DNA of 60,000 bases from NCBI GenBank assembly GCA_014529385.2, contig CM043942.1, positions 2,398,501 through 2,458,500 of the forward strand, written 5' to 3'. A program made the translations under genes and the position numbers. The notes under the pieces were generated by a model. The model had not been told where the DNA came from and made no database searches. It saw only the letters and a program-made list of their open reading frames with translations. Position 1 is the stretch's first letter; each line of letters starts with the position of its first letter. Of the stretch, positions 1 through 12,340 are shown piece after piece. The DNA is from Adiantum capillus-veneris (taxonomy: Eukaryota > Streptophyta > Polypodiopsida > Polypodiales > Pteridaceae).

Positions 1-862
1 AACAAGCACAAAAAACCTTGGGCAATCACCCCCTTCACCTCCCTGCGGCCCTTCTTGCTGAGAGCGGCAAGAAACCTCCACTTCATGGCGCCCTCGTTGG
101 CTCCAAATCAATCCAAAATCTCCTCTCCGAGCTTGGTTGAGAGCTCCTTTCTCTTCTCTCGTTTTGCAAAAAATTGGGCCCTTATCAAGGGCGTGTGAGC
201 CTCTGGCTAACTTTGGTCAATCCCTTTTCTCTATTCTTGGCTCCCTACTCTACATGGGATGCAACCCTTTTCCTATTTTTGGTGAGCCTTTCTTGACCTC
301 CAAGTCATGCATGCATCATGCCTTATTAATGGGGCACCGACAACACCGTCGTGCTCCCCAATGTCTCTATCAAAAGTGTTTGCACGTGACCAACCCCGAA
401 TTGGGCTGATCATCAATCGTTTACGCCTACCAACTATGGATGTCGCCGCCTTCTCCCTCAAAACCTCGGGCCTTGGACCATCGAGTGCCACCCACGCAAA
501 GCCAACAACGCCCGCCTACGTAGCGCTAGGGCCAATCACCATAGCTAGGCTCGTGGAGCTCCCTTGTGACACTTACAAAGGCATGCGCCCTTTGCTAGAT
601 ATGCCTCAAATTTATTTGCCTTGATACCCCATGTGGGTTGATAATTTTTCCACGTGGCACCTCTAGGGGTGGCCACCCTCCAAAAACCTCATAAGGCCAT
701 CAAAATTCCTTTCTTTTAAAAACATTTTTCCCTTTTTACAACTAGTTTCTATTCTCTGCACAGGGATGAAATGAAACATAAAGCAAAAACAAACATAATG
801 GAGCCTTTGGTGGGATTCAACCCTTGCACACACCGTAGTGTGTAGAATTTTAAAAAAAAATA
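1..862. other. Unassigned non-coding stretch left of the MULE
   Basis: No recognisable protein motif, RNA gene or repeat boundary was found on either strand. Short open frames (for example 307-624 +) have no family signature and look like chance. The style (CT-rich, short AT-rich tail at 850-862) would fit the remnant of an LTR or promoter-like repeat, but nothing proves it. Confidence 0.5.
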
Positions 863-942
863 GGGCAAATTACCAAAATACCCCTCTAATTTGATGAAAT
901 TCCCAAAATGCCCCTCGTATTTTCAAAATTCCCAATCTGCCC
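863..942 (+). repeat. MULE left terminal inverted repeat
   Basis: About 80 bp matching the reverse complement of 3529-3608. Short degenerate ATTCCCAAAATACCC-like units continue to about 1010, giving a subterminal repeat array that in MULEs is commonly transposase-binding sequence (inference). Confidence 0.88.
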
Positions 943-1047
943 ATAAAATACACCTAAAATTTCCCAAAATACCCTTAAATAATTTGAAAATTCCCAAAAT
1001 ACCCCCAAGTCCTAAATTAAGCAAATTGGAGAGAAAATCGTTCATAT

Positions 1048-1355
1048 GCATTCAAGCTTTCGACAACCAATGAAGGCAAGTCAAATCTCCGCTACATATA
1101 CAACAAAATCACAAGGAAAATGTGGTATGGCTTCCTCATACAAAATGAAGCCAAATCCTTGCTATAATCGGAAAGAAAATCTCTCACATGCTGAGAGTAA
1201 TGCATTCAAGCTTTCGACACAAAATGAAGACAAGTCAAATCTTCGCTACATATAGAGCAAATTGCAAGGAAAATGTGGTATGGCTTTCTAATACAACATG
1301 AAGCCAAATCCCCACTATAATCGAAAAGAAAGTTCCTCCCACGCATTGTGACTTT
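1048..1355 (+). repeat. Two-copy tandem repeat, period 154 bp, in MULE subterminal region
   Basis: The segment beginning GCATTCAAGCTTTCGACA at 1048 recurs at 1202, and both copies continue through CAAGGAAAATGTGGTATGGC and a poly-A-rich AATGAAGCCAAATC stretch. Copies differ by scattered substitutions and small indels. A third, weaker trace follows near 1357. It lies between the TIR and the 3' end of the transposase gene. Confidence 0.8.
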
Positions 1356-1390
1356 CCCACACAAAATGAAGCCACATCCCAGCTACATAT

Positions 1391-3195
1391 TCAATCTGCA
1401 ATTGGAGCTTTGCAAGAACGCTCATTGTGGCCAAGACCACCACAACGTGAGCATGTGAAAATACGCTTTTCCTTGAAGCGATCCTCAGTTCTAATACGAA
1501 GTTTTCTAGGACGCCCAGGTGGCCTACGTGTGGCAGGTGGTTTCAATTGATCACTAGCACTTCACTTGCATCCACAATTGGACTTATGACACCACTATAA
1601 GTGTTACAATAGGCCTGCAAAGCATATGCCTTATGTACATACGATTGAACACACTCTCTCTTGAACAGAATAGCTGCAATAGCATGAGCACATGGAATTT
1701 CAAATGTTTGCCACTTATTACATGAGCATGACCTTGTACATACATCAACTACACATGTTTTTGTACTTGTCAAGATCTCAAAAACCATATCACTAGAGGG
1801 CAAGATTCGATATTGCCGAGCACTATTTCCAACCTCACGCAAATTCTTCTCTACGTTTGCAACCAATGCAAACTGTGCTCTATCTCCTAAAGACTCACAT
1901 GCCTTCTTTCCCTCCATTCCACGTGCATAGAACCAAGCTGTTAATTGGCGACGAATGATATCAAGCATAGATATGATAGGCTTATCTCTAGCCTCAAGCA
2001 ACCATGCATTCAATGACTCCGCAATGTTAGATGTAAGATGCCCATAACGCTTTCCTTTAAAGTGTGTCGTCGCCCAATGAGAAGGGGGTGAAGTAGTCAA
2101 TAAGTAGTCCGTCGTGGCAGGACTTATAACTCTCATCCCTTGGATAGCCGTGTCATAGTCGCTCATAGTGTTAGCATAAGCTGCTACCCAAAACAACCGA
2201 ATAAATTCTCCATTGTTGCATTTCTTCTTGAGATTAGCATCCAAATGGCGCATACAATATGCATGCTCACATCCTGGAAAGACAAGCTCCATTGCTGGGA
2301 GAAGACCTTTTTGCTTGTCTGATACAAAAGTAATTGCATAGACGCTCGCCATACAATCATGTACATTTTGCAAAACCCATACCCAATTGTCTTCATTTTC
2401 TGCATCTACAACACCAAATGCTATCGGAAACAAGCCCCCCATAGCATCAATCCCTGTGGCTGTCAACAAAGCACCAAGATATTTGCTTGTCAGGAATGTG
2501 CCATCCAACCCAATAAAGTCATGACAATGCGTGAAACCAGTGATGCATGCTCCGAATGCAAGAAACATTCGAAAAAAACGACCTTCAGTGGTTTTCTGCA
2601 AATGGGCCACAGTGCTCGGATTGCTAGCCACAAGCTTGTCGCAATAAGACTGAAGCTTTCCATAAGATTTTGCATGATCACCATGAATAATACCCAAAGC
2701 AAGTTGCTTTGCCTTCCAAGCAATCTTGTACGAAATTGACACTCCAACTTCTCGACGCAAATCGGCCATGAGCTCCTTTGGCCTATACATTGGATGGTCT
2801 CGAAGTTTCTCTACGTACCTTGTTGCAACCCATTCAGCAGTGGCTTCCTTGTTTCCAAGTTGTGAAGCACCACCACAAGCGTGCTCATCATGAAATGCCT
2901 TGACCATACACCCAGGTCCACCAGAGACCAAAGACGCATGCAAGCGCCACATGCATCCCTCTGCCTTGCATACAACGGTATATCTGGATCGATCACGCTT
3001 AGCATGCCTAAGCTCCACATGAGACGTGATTGCTTGTTCTTGAACCTTTGAACGAAGCACATCAAGAGATTCAAATTGAGCACCAAGAGAAAGAGTTGCC
3101 GACATGGTAGCATTATTCTCCGATGTATTTGCATTACTATCAGCCATGGTTGCCCTCTTATGTGTACCCGCAATACCACACTTCTTTACATACAA
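1391..3195 (-). pseudogene. MULE transposase (MuDR-type), single frameshift near the C-terminus
   Basis: A 550-codon frame runs from 3195 to 1543; a likelier initiation Met lies 16 codons in (MADSN). It has an N-terminal MuDR-type DNA-binding region (about residues 40-115, with Cys76/Cys81/His102/His105/Cys107), then the MULE DDE core with D231 (FIGLDGT), D293 (TFVSDKQKG) and E393 (SNIAESLNAW), then a SWIM zinc finger (C490-x-C492...C502-x-H504). Immediately after VLVIN the frame stops, but in the -1 frame from 1543 to 1391 the usual MULE tail continues: an RRPPGRPRK basic motif followed by a CCHC knuckle (CSRCGGLGHNERSC), then a natural stop. So one base is missing around 1543-1548, removing the last 51 codons. 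All catalytic residues remain. The protein would act in the nucleus on the element's own inverted repeats. Confidence 0.92.
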
Positions 3196-3528
3196 ACAAT
3201 AACGAGCTCTTGCATCAATCTGTATCTTGCACTATGCGGATGGACATTTGCCTTGCACATAGCCATTCACATACATCGCACAAAAGGCTCCCAACTAGTC
3301 TGTGGCATGGAGAGAGATCTGAAGACTCCCTCGTTTTTGTGACCTGTCGACCTCAAGGCTCGCCGTGTAAGCAGACAATGGCCTCCGTTGCTGTGACTCA
3401 GAGCTGGCTGCCTGCGTTGCTGAGACTCAGAGCTGGCGAGGCGACAATTTTCCTGCGCGACAGCTTCGGTGCTGCTCGCTGTTTTTTTCAACAGTTTCGG
3501 ACGAAACCGTATGCTGAGAGAATACGAG

Positions 3529-3608
3529 GGGCTTTTTGGGAATTCTAAAAATACGAGGGGCGAATGGGGAATTTCGGCAAATTGGAAGGGTATTTTGGTA
3601 ATTTGCCC
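3529..3608 (-). repeat. MULE right terminal inverted repeat
   Basis: Reverse complement of the left repeat at 863-942, ending in ...GGTAATTTGCCC at 3608. The flanking 3609-3617 is the right copy of the 9-bp TSD. Confidence 0.88.
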
Positions 3609-3617
3609 AAAACAATA

Positions 3618-4157
3618 CTCGACTTTGCTGCACTGACAAAAACTACAGAAGAATTGATGGGCCTGACGAGTTTGGCGAGCTGTGTATGAGTGCATTTTTC
3701 CTGCTGTCCGGCTGCCCGATTTCACTGGCTTGCGACCTGCTACTCCTACCCAAGAATTCACAAATTTCTTGCCTTGCGAGTCCATTGACTCATTGTCCTG
3801 CTTCTCGAGATTAAGTTTTTGATTCTGCACAATTTCCGATCGTCCCGACTTGGCTTTGATTGCTTAGCTACTGATTTCGAAGCTCTCAAAACCTATTTTG
3901 CTTTGCCTGCACTCGAGCCTGGATGCCCCCAATTGCACGATTGCTTATTGCTTGCCATGCAACCCTTGATTGTGTGATTATGCTCCTTAAAGACGCTCTT
4001 AATTTCCTCTTTGAGATGCAATTCCAAGCTCACCCTCCATTCTCTCTCTGCCTGCTCAATTTCTTGCAGAACCTGCTCTCCTGTAGAGCTTTCCAAAACT
4101 CTCCAAGATTCCTGACAATGGTCACTGCACACACGGATTCGAGCCCGAGTGCCCCAA
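3618..4157 (-). pseudogene. Possible gag leader of a minus-strand LTR relic
   Basis: On the minus strand, immediately downstream of a primer-binding-site-like sequence (4158-4169), a frame from 4132 to 3893 encodes 79 residues rich in Glu, Lys, Gln and Arg with a predicted-helix character (QEIEQAEREWRVSLELHLK). This is where gag would start in an LTR element. No gag domain or zinc knuckle is visible, and the frame ends at 3893, about 280 bp from the MULE. Assignment rests on position only. Confidence 0.3.
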
Positions 4158-4169
4158 GCTCTGATACCA
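4158..4169 (-). promoter_or_regulatory. tRNA-iMet primer-binding site of a minus-strand LTR relic
   Basis: GCTCTGATACCA on the plus strand is the complement of TGGTATCAGAGC, the standard plant primer-binding site for initiator tRNA-Met. A TG dinucleotide at 4175 could be the LTR border. The presumed LTR would lie at 4175 to about 4800. Confidence 0.5.
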
Positions 4170-4174
4170 ATTCA

Positions 4175-5433
4175 TGGATGTCGTGGAGTGCAAGGGAAGG
4201 AGAGAAGGGGAAGGGAGATGAGAAGTAGTATGTACACAGCTTCTTGGGTGGAGCTCTAGAGAGTGCAAACTCTCTATCTCCTTATTACTCTAGTATAACC
4301 AAGTGAATAAGTGGGCGGGCGAGTGGCACAACGTGCGACCACGGGGCATGAAACACAACACCTTGTACACAACACTACTCTCTCTCTCTATCTCTCCCTT
4401 TGCACAATATGAAGAACTCGGTGGGGGGGGATGCACGCACACACACACAATTGGCTTTAATCATAGAAAGAAGAAGTAGAGAAGAAAGGGGATGGGAATG
4501 GAGACGAGGGAAAAGAGATATAGTAATGGGGTGCCTCTTCAATAAAAGGAAGGCCAAAGCCATCAACACAGTGCAATTCCATCACGCACGCAAGGAAGCA
4601 TCACCACAACAATACCCCACGGGCAAGAGGGGGAGGGAGCCATAGCTCCCCTCTCTCCCCTTGGATACTTCAATAATGGTCACTTTGCAATATAAATACC
4701 TAGTAAACAAGCACTTACCAATGCATAAGGGACCATCTACTACCATGTGGCAGCTCCTCATGCACTGCACCCTCAAGGGCCAGAACAACTATGTAACTCA
4801 TCCCCAAAAAAAAAACTCTTCTTAGTGCCAATTTGGAGCTGCTCCCATTTCCTACTCGAGTGTTAGATGATTAACTTATAAAGTCTTGGTGAAAGTCCAT
4901 ACTGCCAGATTTGAACCTCAAGCACCCCGCTACAAATTGACCCTCCTAAGATCACTAAAAAATGGACCAGAATGTGGAAAATCATCTACAACCACCTCCC
5001 CACTGCTAAGTGCCAATTTGCAGCTCTAATATCTCAATGCTCGCAACTCCGTTTGATAAATCATCACTTCCAGTTGGCCTTTATAATCCTCGGCAAGCCT
5101 GAAAAAACAAATGAAGGCACATTTACCAAGCCGACCAAAATGATGTAGAACTGGCCCCCGACAAAAATTCAACTACTTATATCTCGACTATATGGGATCT
5201 GATTGCCAACCCAGAAGGACCAGCATGCTCCATAAATTGAGCAATTTAGATCTATCAGCACACATATACCCTAATTATAACATTCCACTCGTCCAGGTCG
5301 GTGGGGATCTACAAAGCACTCTTTTCTTCAAACCGCCATATCTTGAGCTATACAACTCCGATTGACAGGCCATTTGCACCAACCTTTAGAGAACTTTGAA
5401 AACCATCTTTTGCACTTTAGTTTATTCACTTTA
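4175..5433. other. Unassigned, probably decayed LTR sequence
   Basis: No coding signal. The first part (to about 4800) may be the LTR belonging to the primer-binding site at 4158, but no TG...CA pair with a target duplication could be fixed. The remainder up to the solo LTR at 5434 shows no motif I recognise. Confidence 0.35.
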
Positions 5434-6175
5434 TGTTAGGAAATAAGACGTAGCTAAATAGATAATTGAGTAGATTACTTAATGGAGAGAGACAGGTTTA
5501 CATACACGAGATTATAGAGTAGAGAGAGAGAGAGAGAGAGAGAGTACACAGGATATACGTGGTTCACCCAATGTGGGCTACGTCCACGGGAAAGCAGCCA
5601 CTCAATGGCTTTAGTACTTCAAAACAAGAAGTAATTTACAAAGGGATTATACTCTTAATGGAGCTCCCGCCTTGCTTCACTCTCACCACCTCACACTCAC
5701 CTTGTTGCATCAACTTCACACTCTATGAAATGTGTGTAGAAATGGCCTCCTTTTATAGGCCAAAAGGGCTGCCCTCTCTCATGAGAGGCAGCCATGTGTA
5801 GCCGCCCTTGTGTGAATAAGTCCAAATCGGACCCTCCAATCCGCCCATGTGTGGCCACCCTTGAGAAGACAAGTCCGCTTTTGAATTCAGCCACCGGCCA
5901 CCGGCCATTGACTACCGGCCCACCGGCCAACCGACGATTGTTTTCTGACCACTTTTCGGCCGCCGTCCGGCCATAATATTCCGGCAAAAAGGAATATTCC
6001 GGCGAAGGAAAAAAAGTCCCCCTAAAGTTGCCCCTGATTCTTGGCCGTGAAAATTTTGGTTTTCGGCGAGTGATTTTCCTTCACGCACAATGGCTTCTCC
6101 CCATAATGGGGGCCTTACAAATGTGCACTTTTACCACAGAAAATTACGAGGGTAAATCACGCTCCATACTTAACA
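5434..6175 (-). mobile_element. Solo LTR of the copia family found at 10566-25091
   Basis: This 742-bp segment is the reverse complement of the copia LTRs at 10566-11413 and 24309-25091: it starts TGTTAGGAAATAAGACG and ends CCATACTTAACA. It is bordered by CTTTA on both sides (5429-5433 and 6176-6180), a perfect 5-bp TSD, with no internal element sequence. A single LTR between intact TSD copies is the product of recombination between the two LTRs of a former full-length insertion. Its GA microsatellite (5522-5544) and GGCC-rich minisatellite are shorter than in the full copy. Confidence 0.95.
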
Positions 6176-7213
6176 CTTTAGACTCTTTGAGAAATCACCG
6201 CCCATAGCTGAGCCCTTTGACCAAAACAATCCCAAAATACATACACATCTAAATCCATATGTGTGGCCTTGACCTTCATGCCTACTTGATACCATTGGCA
6301 TGCTCTTGCAGACCCTTGAAGCTCTAATTATTTCCTCCGCTAGCACTAACTTCCTTTAGTTGCACCAACGCTTAGTTCTTCTGAATTCAAATTTTCTTCC
6401 CAAAATGAAGTTTAAAGTTTGGCAAATAAAAACAAACCTTGTAGCATATCTATGGAAAGAGCTCAACATGTAGATTGCAAATCTATAATCTTGACTCAAA
6501 TTCGAGATCATATCTAGGAGTTATGGAGGGCCAAAAATCATAAAATTTTCCACCTCTTTTTTTGGGATAAAAGTGCATACTTTGACCACTATTACAACTC
6601 TCTTGCACACCCACCATTCTTGTACACATGGCATGCACCTATTAGTCAAAATGTTAATCACCTCGATAATCTCATGGAAAATAAAAAGGCCCTCCTAGAT
6701 CCCATCCTCTTCCCAATGGAATTTGGTATTGTCGTTCAATATCATGTCATCCTCGGCCTTTCTCGGGAGCTTTCAAAGCCGATATCATAAGGATATGGAG
6801 GAGAAGGATGCCCTGGTTCTGATACCATGTTGTACTTGACCATACTTGAGGAAGATGGTGGAGGAGAGAAATTGCAAAAGCCAAAGGAGGAGGAGTGTAT
6901 GTACAATCAAAGAGTTTTGTTTACATTTAAAGAGATATAGAGCCTTTGCATGCTAGTACTAGGATTGATTTTTGATGGGCACCATTCCCCTTCAAATTTC
7001 AATTTTTTTAATGGTAGTTTAGTGTATTTTTTGTAGGGTAGCTCACATTTTCACCAGTAAAAATGGCAAAACACCCAAGATGGATAAAATGCCACGCAAA
7101 AAGCAACTCTGCATGCGACCTACAACTTAACCATTTTATTTTTGTTTTGCATGGTTTTGGAGACTAAATCTTACTATGGGAGGTCTTACTCATGTTGATC
7201 TTCTCCTTTATGT
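6176..7213. other. Unassigned sequence with a minus-strand primer-binding-site relic
   Basis: No gene recognised. GTTCTGATACCA at 6816-6827 is a one-mismatch complement of the tRNA-iMet primer site and abuts TGTTGTACTT (6828), a plausible LTR border, suggesting an LTR on the minus strand from 6828 rightwards with its body to the left. The body has no readable gag. Confidence 0.35.
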
Positions 7214-9098
7214 GATCTTCAAGGTATCAAGCCGGAGATGATCAAATGGACGGGAGATTTTACCCATGAGTGGATGTGTGATATGTTCAACGTTGCACTT
7301 CAACATGGTATGCCTTATGATTGGAGTATTAATTGGGTTAAGCCTTTGCATAAAGAAGGGGATGTAAAGAATGTAAACAACTACCGGACTATAATAATTG
7401 GATCTCTTATGGCAAAGTTGTTTGGGTGCATAATGGAGATAAAATTGAGTGGTTGGGCTGAAGATAATGACAATCATGCAAAGGGACATGCGGGTTTGGT
7501 CGATGCCATAGCACCATTGATCATTTTGTCACTCTTCGTGTTCTCATGGAGGAAAGTTGGTTGAAAGACAAGCGATTGTATTGTTGTTTTGTGGACTTTA
7601 AGAAAGCCTTTGATATGATTCCACGTAACAATTTGTGGAGAAGGATGGAAGAACTCCAAGTGCCAAGTGAGTTTATGCTTGCAGTTTCTCGAATCTATGA
7701 GAAGGCGATTTGTCAATTGCGCATGGGAAGAGAAATTTCAAAAAAATGTGTAAGCACTATTGGGGTTAAACAAGGATGGCCGTTGTCACCAACACTCTTT
7801 GGTCTATGCATCGATCAATCGGAACAAATGGTACTTGACTTTATGCAAGAAGAATGCATTGAAGAGGTCACTATTTGCAATGTAGTAATCATGCTTTTGT
7901 TGTATGCGGATGATGTAGTGCTTCTAGCACACACTTTAGAAGATGCACAAAAGCTTATGGTTGTCCTTGAGAACTTTTGCTTGCATAGTGGGCTGATTAT
8001 GAATGAATCCAAAACAAAGGTTATGCTTGTGAAAACCAACCATAAGGAGAAGCCATGCATTGTGTACAACAATGAGACAATTGAAGTTGTTGAGAGCTTT
8101 AAGTAGCTTGGCCTTGAGGTTCCGTCCAATCACAAGTGGCATGAATGTGCTATGCGTCGTTTGAAATGGGGAAAGAGAGCATATTATGCATTTGAGAACA
8201 TGGGTAATGTGGGAAGCATCAAGTGTTGGGTTCTCAAGAAGTATCTTTTTGATGCATTGGTGACACCAGTTCTTCTTTATGGAGTTGAAGTGTGGAGCAT
8301 CTCAAAATCTACTTGAAAAGAGTTTGAGAATGTCCAAAAGCGTTTTCTTACAATTTTTTTCCAAGTGAAGCGCAAACACCATATATGCTCCTACTTCTTG
8401 AGTCGGGGTGTCTTCTAATTGTGGATATGGGCATGGAAAGGATTGTGGAGTACATGATAAAGATGCGTCAAAACCCCTCACATCGACTTCCTACAATTGC
8501 ACGGGAAGCAAGGAAGAAAATTCAAAAGACGCATAAAAGCAAGATCTTGAGCACGAGATGGATGCAAGACATAAAGAAGTGGTTTGGGGAGATGGGATGC
8601 ATTACACTTGCTACATGATGCTTCAATTGACTCCCAAGTGAATGAAGCTTTTCTACAATGCCAATGTATTAAGGCTTGGGAGAAATCCGGTGGGTCACGC
8701 TTCATACATTACACCACCCATATTGCCCCCAACTACAAAACCATGTTCTTCGTTGAAAGAGGAAATCGTACTCACACTTGTCAGTGATACGCACTATCAT
8801 AGCCATTCAGCTTAGCTCCCATTTTCTTCGATGCGAGATAGGGCGTTGGGGCAATGGAGAAGAGTCAAATCGACTTTGCACATTATGCTCACTACAAGTT
8901 AGAGAGTCTGAGTACCACACACTAATAGAGTGCTCAGCTTTTGGTCACATCCGAACTTGCTTCTCTCACATTTTCAGCCATAACTTAGACCTACACACTT
9001 TCCTCTCCCAGCCAAAGTGTGGGCTCTCCATTGTGACTCTCATCACCACAATTTTGGAGCATCGAGAGTCACTCATCAGCCATACACATACTACATAA
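7214..9098 (+). pseudogene. LINE-a: 5'-truncated non-LTR retrotransposon reverse transcriptase
   Basis: Frames at 7238-7564 and 7546-8106 form a split RT: NNYRTIIIGSLMAKLF (RT block 1-2), CCFVDFKKAFDMIPR (first catalytic Asp), GVKQGWPLSPTLFGL (block 4) and LLLYADDVVLLAH (YADD catalytic pair). A frameshift near 7500-7550 separates the halves, and the frame breaks again at 8106 (AAG TAG). Downstream, other frames keep YGVEVWS (about 8280-8300) and, at 8873-8940, a Cys/His cluster (C..C........E.HTLIEC), the C-terminal motif of such elements. The 5' end lacks endonuclease, so it was truncated on insertion. Target-primed reverse transcription would have been its role; it is now dead. Confidence 0.88.
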
Positions 9099-9154
9099 CA
9101 TGTAACTTTGGTCCCATAGGTCATATTTGACCTCCAAGGACGATAATAAATCCA

Positions 9155-10454
<1,300 letters not shown>

Positions 10455-10508
10455 GCTCTGATACCATGTCGGAGAGTGTAGTGAAAGGAGAGAGGAAAAA
10501 GACAAATG

Positions 10509-10541
<33 letters not shown>

Positions 10542-10565
10542 GGAGAAAAAGTTGGCGATCCTAAT
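10455..10565 (-). mobile_element. Minus-strand LTR relic (left part) with tRNA-iMet primer site
   Basis: GCTCTGATACCA (10455-10466) is an exact complement of the tRNA-iMet primer site and is followed without gap by TGTCGGAGAG, an LTR-like border at 10467. The LTR is cut at 10565 by the copia element; its remainder should resume at 25097 after the duplicated CTAAT. A GA run lies at 10509-10539. Confidence 0.55.
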
Positions 10566-10831
10566 TGTTAAGTATGGAGCCTGATTTACCCTTGTAATTT
10601 TCTGTGGTAAAAGCGCACATTTGTAAGGCCCCCATTATGAGGAGAAGCCATCGTGCGTGAAGGAAAATCACTCACCGGAAACCAAAATTTTCACGGACAA
10701 GAATCAGGGGCAACTTTAAAGGCCTCAGGGGCGGAGGCCCCCGAGACTTTTTTTTCGCTAGAATATTCTTTTTCACCGGAATATTATGGCCGGACAGCGG
10801 CCGGAAAGTGGTCGGAAAACAACCGGTCGGT

Positions 10832-10940
10832 TGGCCGGTGGCCGGTAGTCAATGGCCAATGGCCGGTGGTCGGAAGTCAATGGCCGGTGGCCGGTGGCCG
10901 GTGGTCGGAAGTCAATGGCCGGTGGCCGGTGGCCGGTGGC
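10832..10940 (+). repeat. GGCCGGTGG minisatellite inside the copia 5' LTR
   Basis: Tandem GGCCGGTGG units alternate with GTCGGAAGTCAATGGCC units. The 3' LTR and the solo LTR carry only about a third of this array, so repeat number changed after or during insertion. Confidence 0.85.
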
Positions 10941-11072
10941 CGAATTCAAAAGCGGATTTGTCTTCTCAAGGGCGGCCACACATGGGCGGATTGGAGGGTC
11001 CGATTTGGACTTATTCGCACAAGGGCGGCTACACATGGCTGTCTCTCATAAGAGAGGGCAGCCCTTTTGGCC

Positions 11073-11080
11073 TATAAAAG
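11073..11080 (+). promoter_or_regulatory. TATA box of copia 5' LTR
   Basis: TATAAAAG within CCTATAAAAGGAGGCC, conserved in the 3' LTR (24724-24731) and, reversed, in the solo LTR near 5750. It probably drives the U3/R promoter. Confidence 0.7.
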
Positions 11081-11279
11081 GAGGCCATTTCTACACACAT
11101 TTCATAGTGCGAAGTTGATGCAACAAGGTGAGTGTGAGGTGGTGAGAGTCAAGCAAGGCGGAAGCTCCATTAAGGGTATAATCCCTTTGTAAACTACTTC
11201 TTGTTTTGAAGTACTAAAGCCATTGAGTGGCTGCTTTCCCGTGGACGTAGCCCACATTGGGTGAACCACGTATATCGTG

Positions 11280-11334
<55 letters not shown>

Positions 11335-11415
11335 ATCTCGTGTATATAAATCTGTCTCTCTCCATTAAGTAATCTACTCAATTATCTATTTAGCTACGTC
11401 TTATTTCCTAACAAC

Positions 11416-11427
11416 TGGTATCAGAGC
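11416..11427 (+). promoter_or_regulatory. Copia primer-binding site (tRNA-iMet)
   Basis: TGGTATCAGAGC two bases after the 5' LTR, complementary to the 3' end of initiator tRNA-Met, the standard copia primer. Confidence 0.92.
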
Positions 11428-11486
11428 AAGGTTTGCTCGTAGCTAAATTATCTCAAGGAAAGGATTCCTTGAATTGAGTGGGAGTT

Positions 11487-12340
11487 ATGGCGGAGGAAGG
11501 GAAGCTCAAGATTGAGAAGTTCAACGGCAAAAACTACCAACATTGGAAGATGCAGATTGAAGACTATCTCCACCAGAAGGACCTCTATTTGCCACTAGGC
11601 GGTCTTGCGAAGAAGCCCGCAACAATGGCAGATGAAGCATGGATTGTCCTTGATCGAAAGGCACTGGGAACAATCCGGTTAAGCTTGGCGTCAACGGTGG
11701 CCTTCAATGTTTCGGAGATGAAGACCATGGAGGACTTGATGAAGTCACTTGACGACTTCTACGAGAAACCATCGGCATCCAATAAGGTATTTCTTATGAA
11801 GCGCTTGTTCAATCTAAAGATGGCAGAGAATGGTTCAATTGCAGAACACCTAAATGACTTTAACACAAACATAAGTCAACTTCGATCAGTGAAAATCAAT
11901 TTCGATGACGAAGTGCGAGCTCTCCTTATACTATCATCTCTGCCGGATAGTTCGGACAGCCTTGTGATGGCTGTAAGTAATTCTATCTCTGGCACAAATA
12001 CTCTTAAGTTTGATGATGTTGTGGGAGCGAGGAAATGCGAAGGAGAAGCACAGGAGAATCATCAAGTGTTGCACTATCAGTGGAAACAAGAGGAAGGCTT
12101 AAGGAGAGGTTCAAAAACCAAAAGGGTCGTGATCGCTCAAGGCGGAGCAAGTCACGCACAAAGTCAGTTCTTGAATGTTGGAACTGCGGCAAGAAGGGCC
12201 ACGTCAAGAAGGATTGCTGGTCCAAGAAGAAGAAGGAGACAGAGTCTCAAGACAACAAGCCAACATCGGAAGCCAATGTGGCAGGTAAAGTAGAGCAAGA
12301 TGCTCTAATTCTCTCATTAGACAATGTGTCTAATTCCTGG
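11487..12340 (+). pseudogene. Copia gag (UBN2-type) with zinc knuckle, frameshifted
   Basis: An ATG at 11487 opens MAEEGKLKIEKFNGKNY, the usual copia Gag start; the frame continues with FNGKNYQHWKMQIEDYL, the conserved L..L..R.M.....E....F centre and LPDSSD, typical of the UBN2/gag family that forms the virus-like particle. Near 12030 the frame slips so that the expected RRRSTGESSSVAL segment and the zinc knuckle (CWNCGKKGHVKKDC, 12176-12217) lie in another frame, which runs on into the protease. Such a copy cannot make a full Gag-Pol without two frames being joined. Confidence 0.9.

Larger units (their letters stand above)
863..3608 (-). mobile_element. Mutator-like DNA transposon (MULE), complete ends
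   Basis: The sequence starting at 863 (GGGCAAATTACCAAAATACC) reappears as its reverse complement ending at 3608, and the match continues for about 80 bp, which is the long terminal inverted repeat typical of MULEs. The 9 bases outside each end are AAAAAAATA (854-862) and AAAACAATA (3609-3617), a 9-bp target-site duplication with one mismatch, as expected for Mutator. Between the repeats lies a transposase gene on the minus strand. The element is about 2.7 kb and carries no visible captured host gene. The one TSD mismatch and the frameshifted transposase indicate an old, probably immobile copy that might still be mobilised in trans. Confidence 0.93.
10566..11413 (+). repeat. Copia 5' LTR
   Basis: 848 bp, TG...CA ends. 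It carries a GGCCGGTGG-type minisatellite (about 10832-10940), a TATA box (TATAAAAG, 11073-11080) and a CT microsatellite (11284-11331). It is 65 bp longer than the 3' LTR, largely through extra minisatellite units and a segment around 10790-10820. Confidence 0.96.

Noticed and set aside
1-860. Possible host exon at 307-624
   Set aside because: No splice structure, no recognised domain, and composition unlike a conserved protein.
10653-11118. Trp-Pro-Val and Gly-Arg-Trp-rich frames in the copia LTR
   Set aside because: They are translations of the GGCCGGTGG minisatellite within an LTR.
11416-11427. tRNA genes suggested by tRNA-complementary stretches
   Set aside because: Only the 3'-terminal primer complement is present; no cloverleaf or A/B boxes were found. 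They are primer-binding sites.
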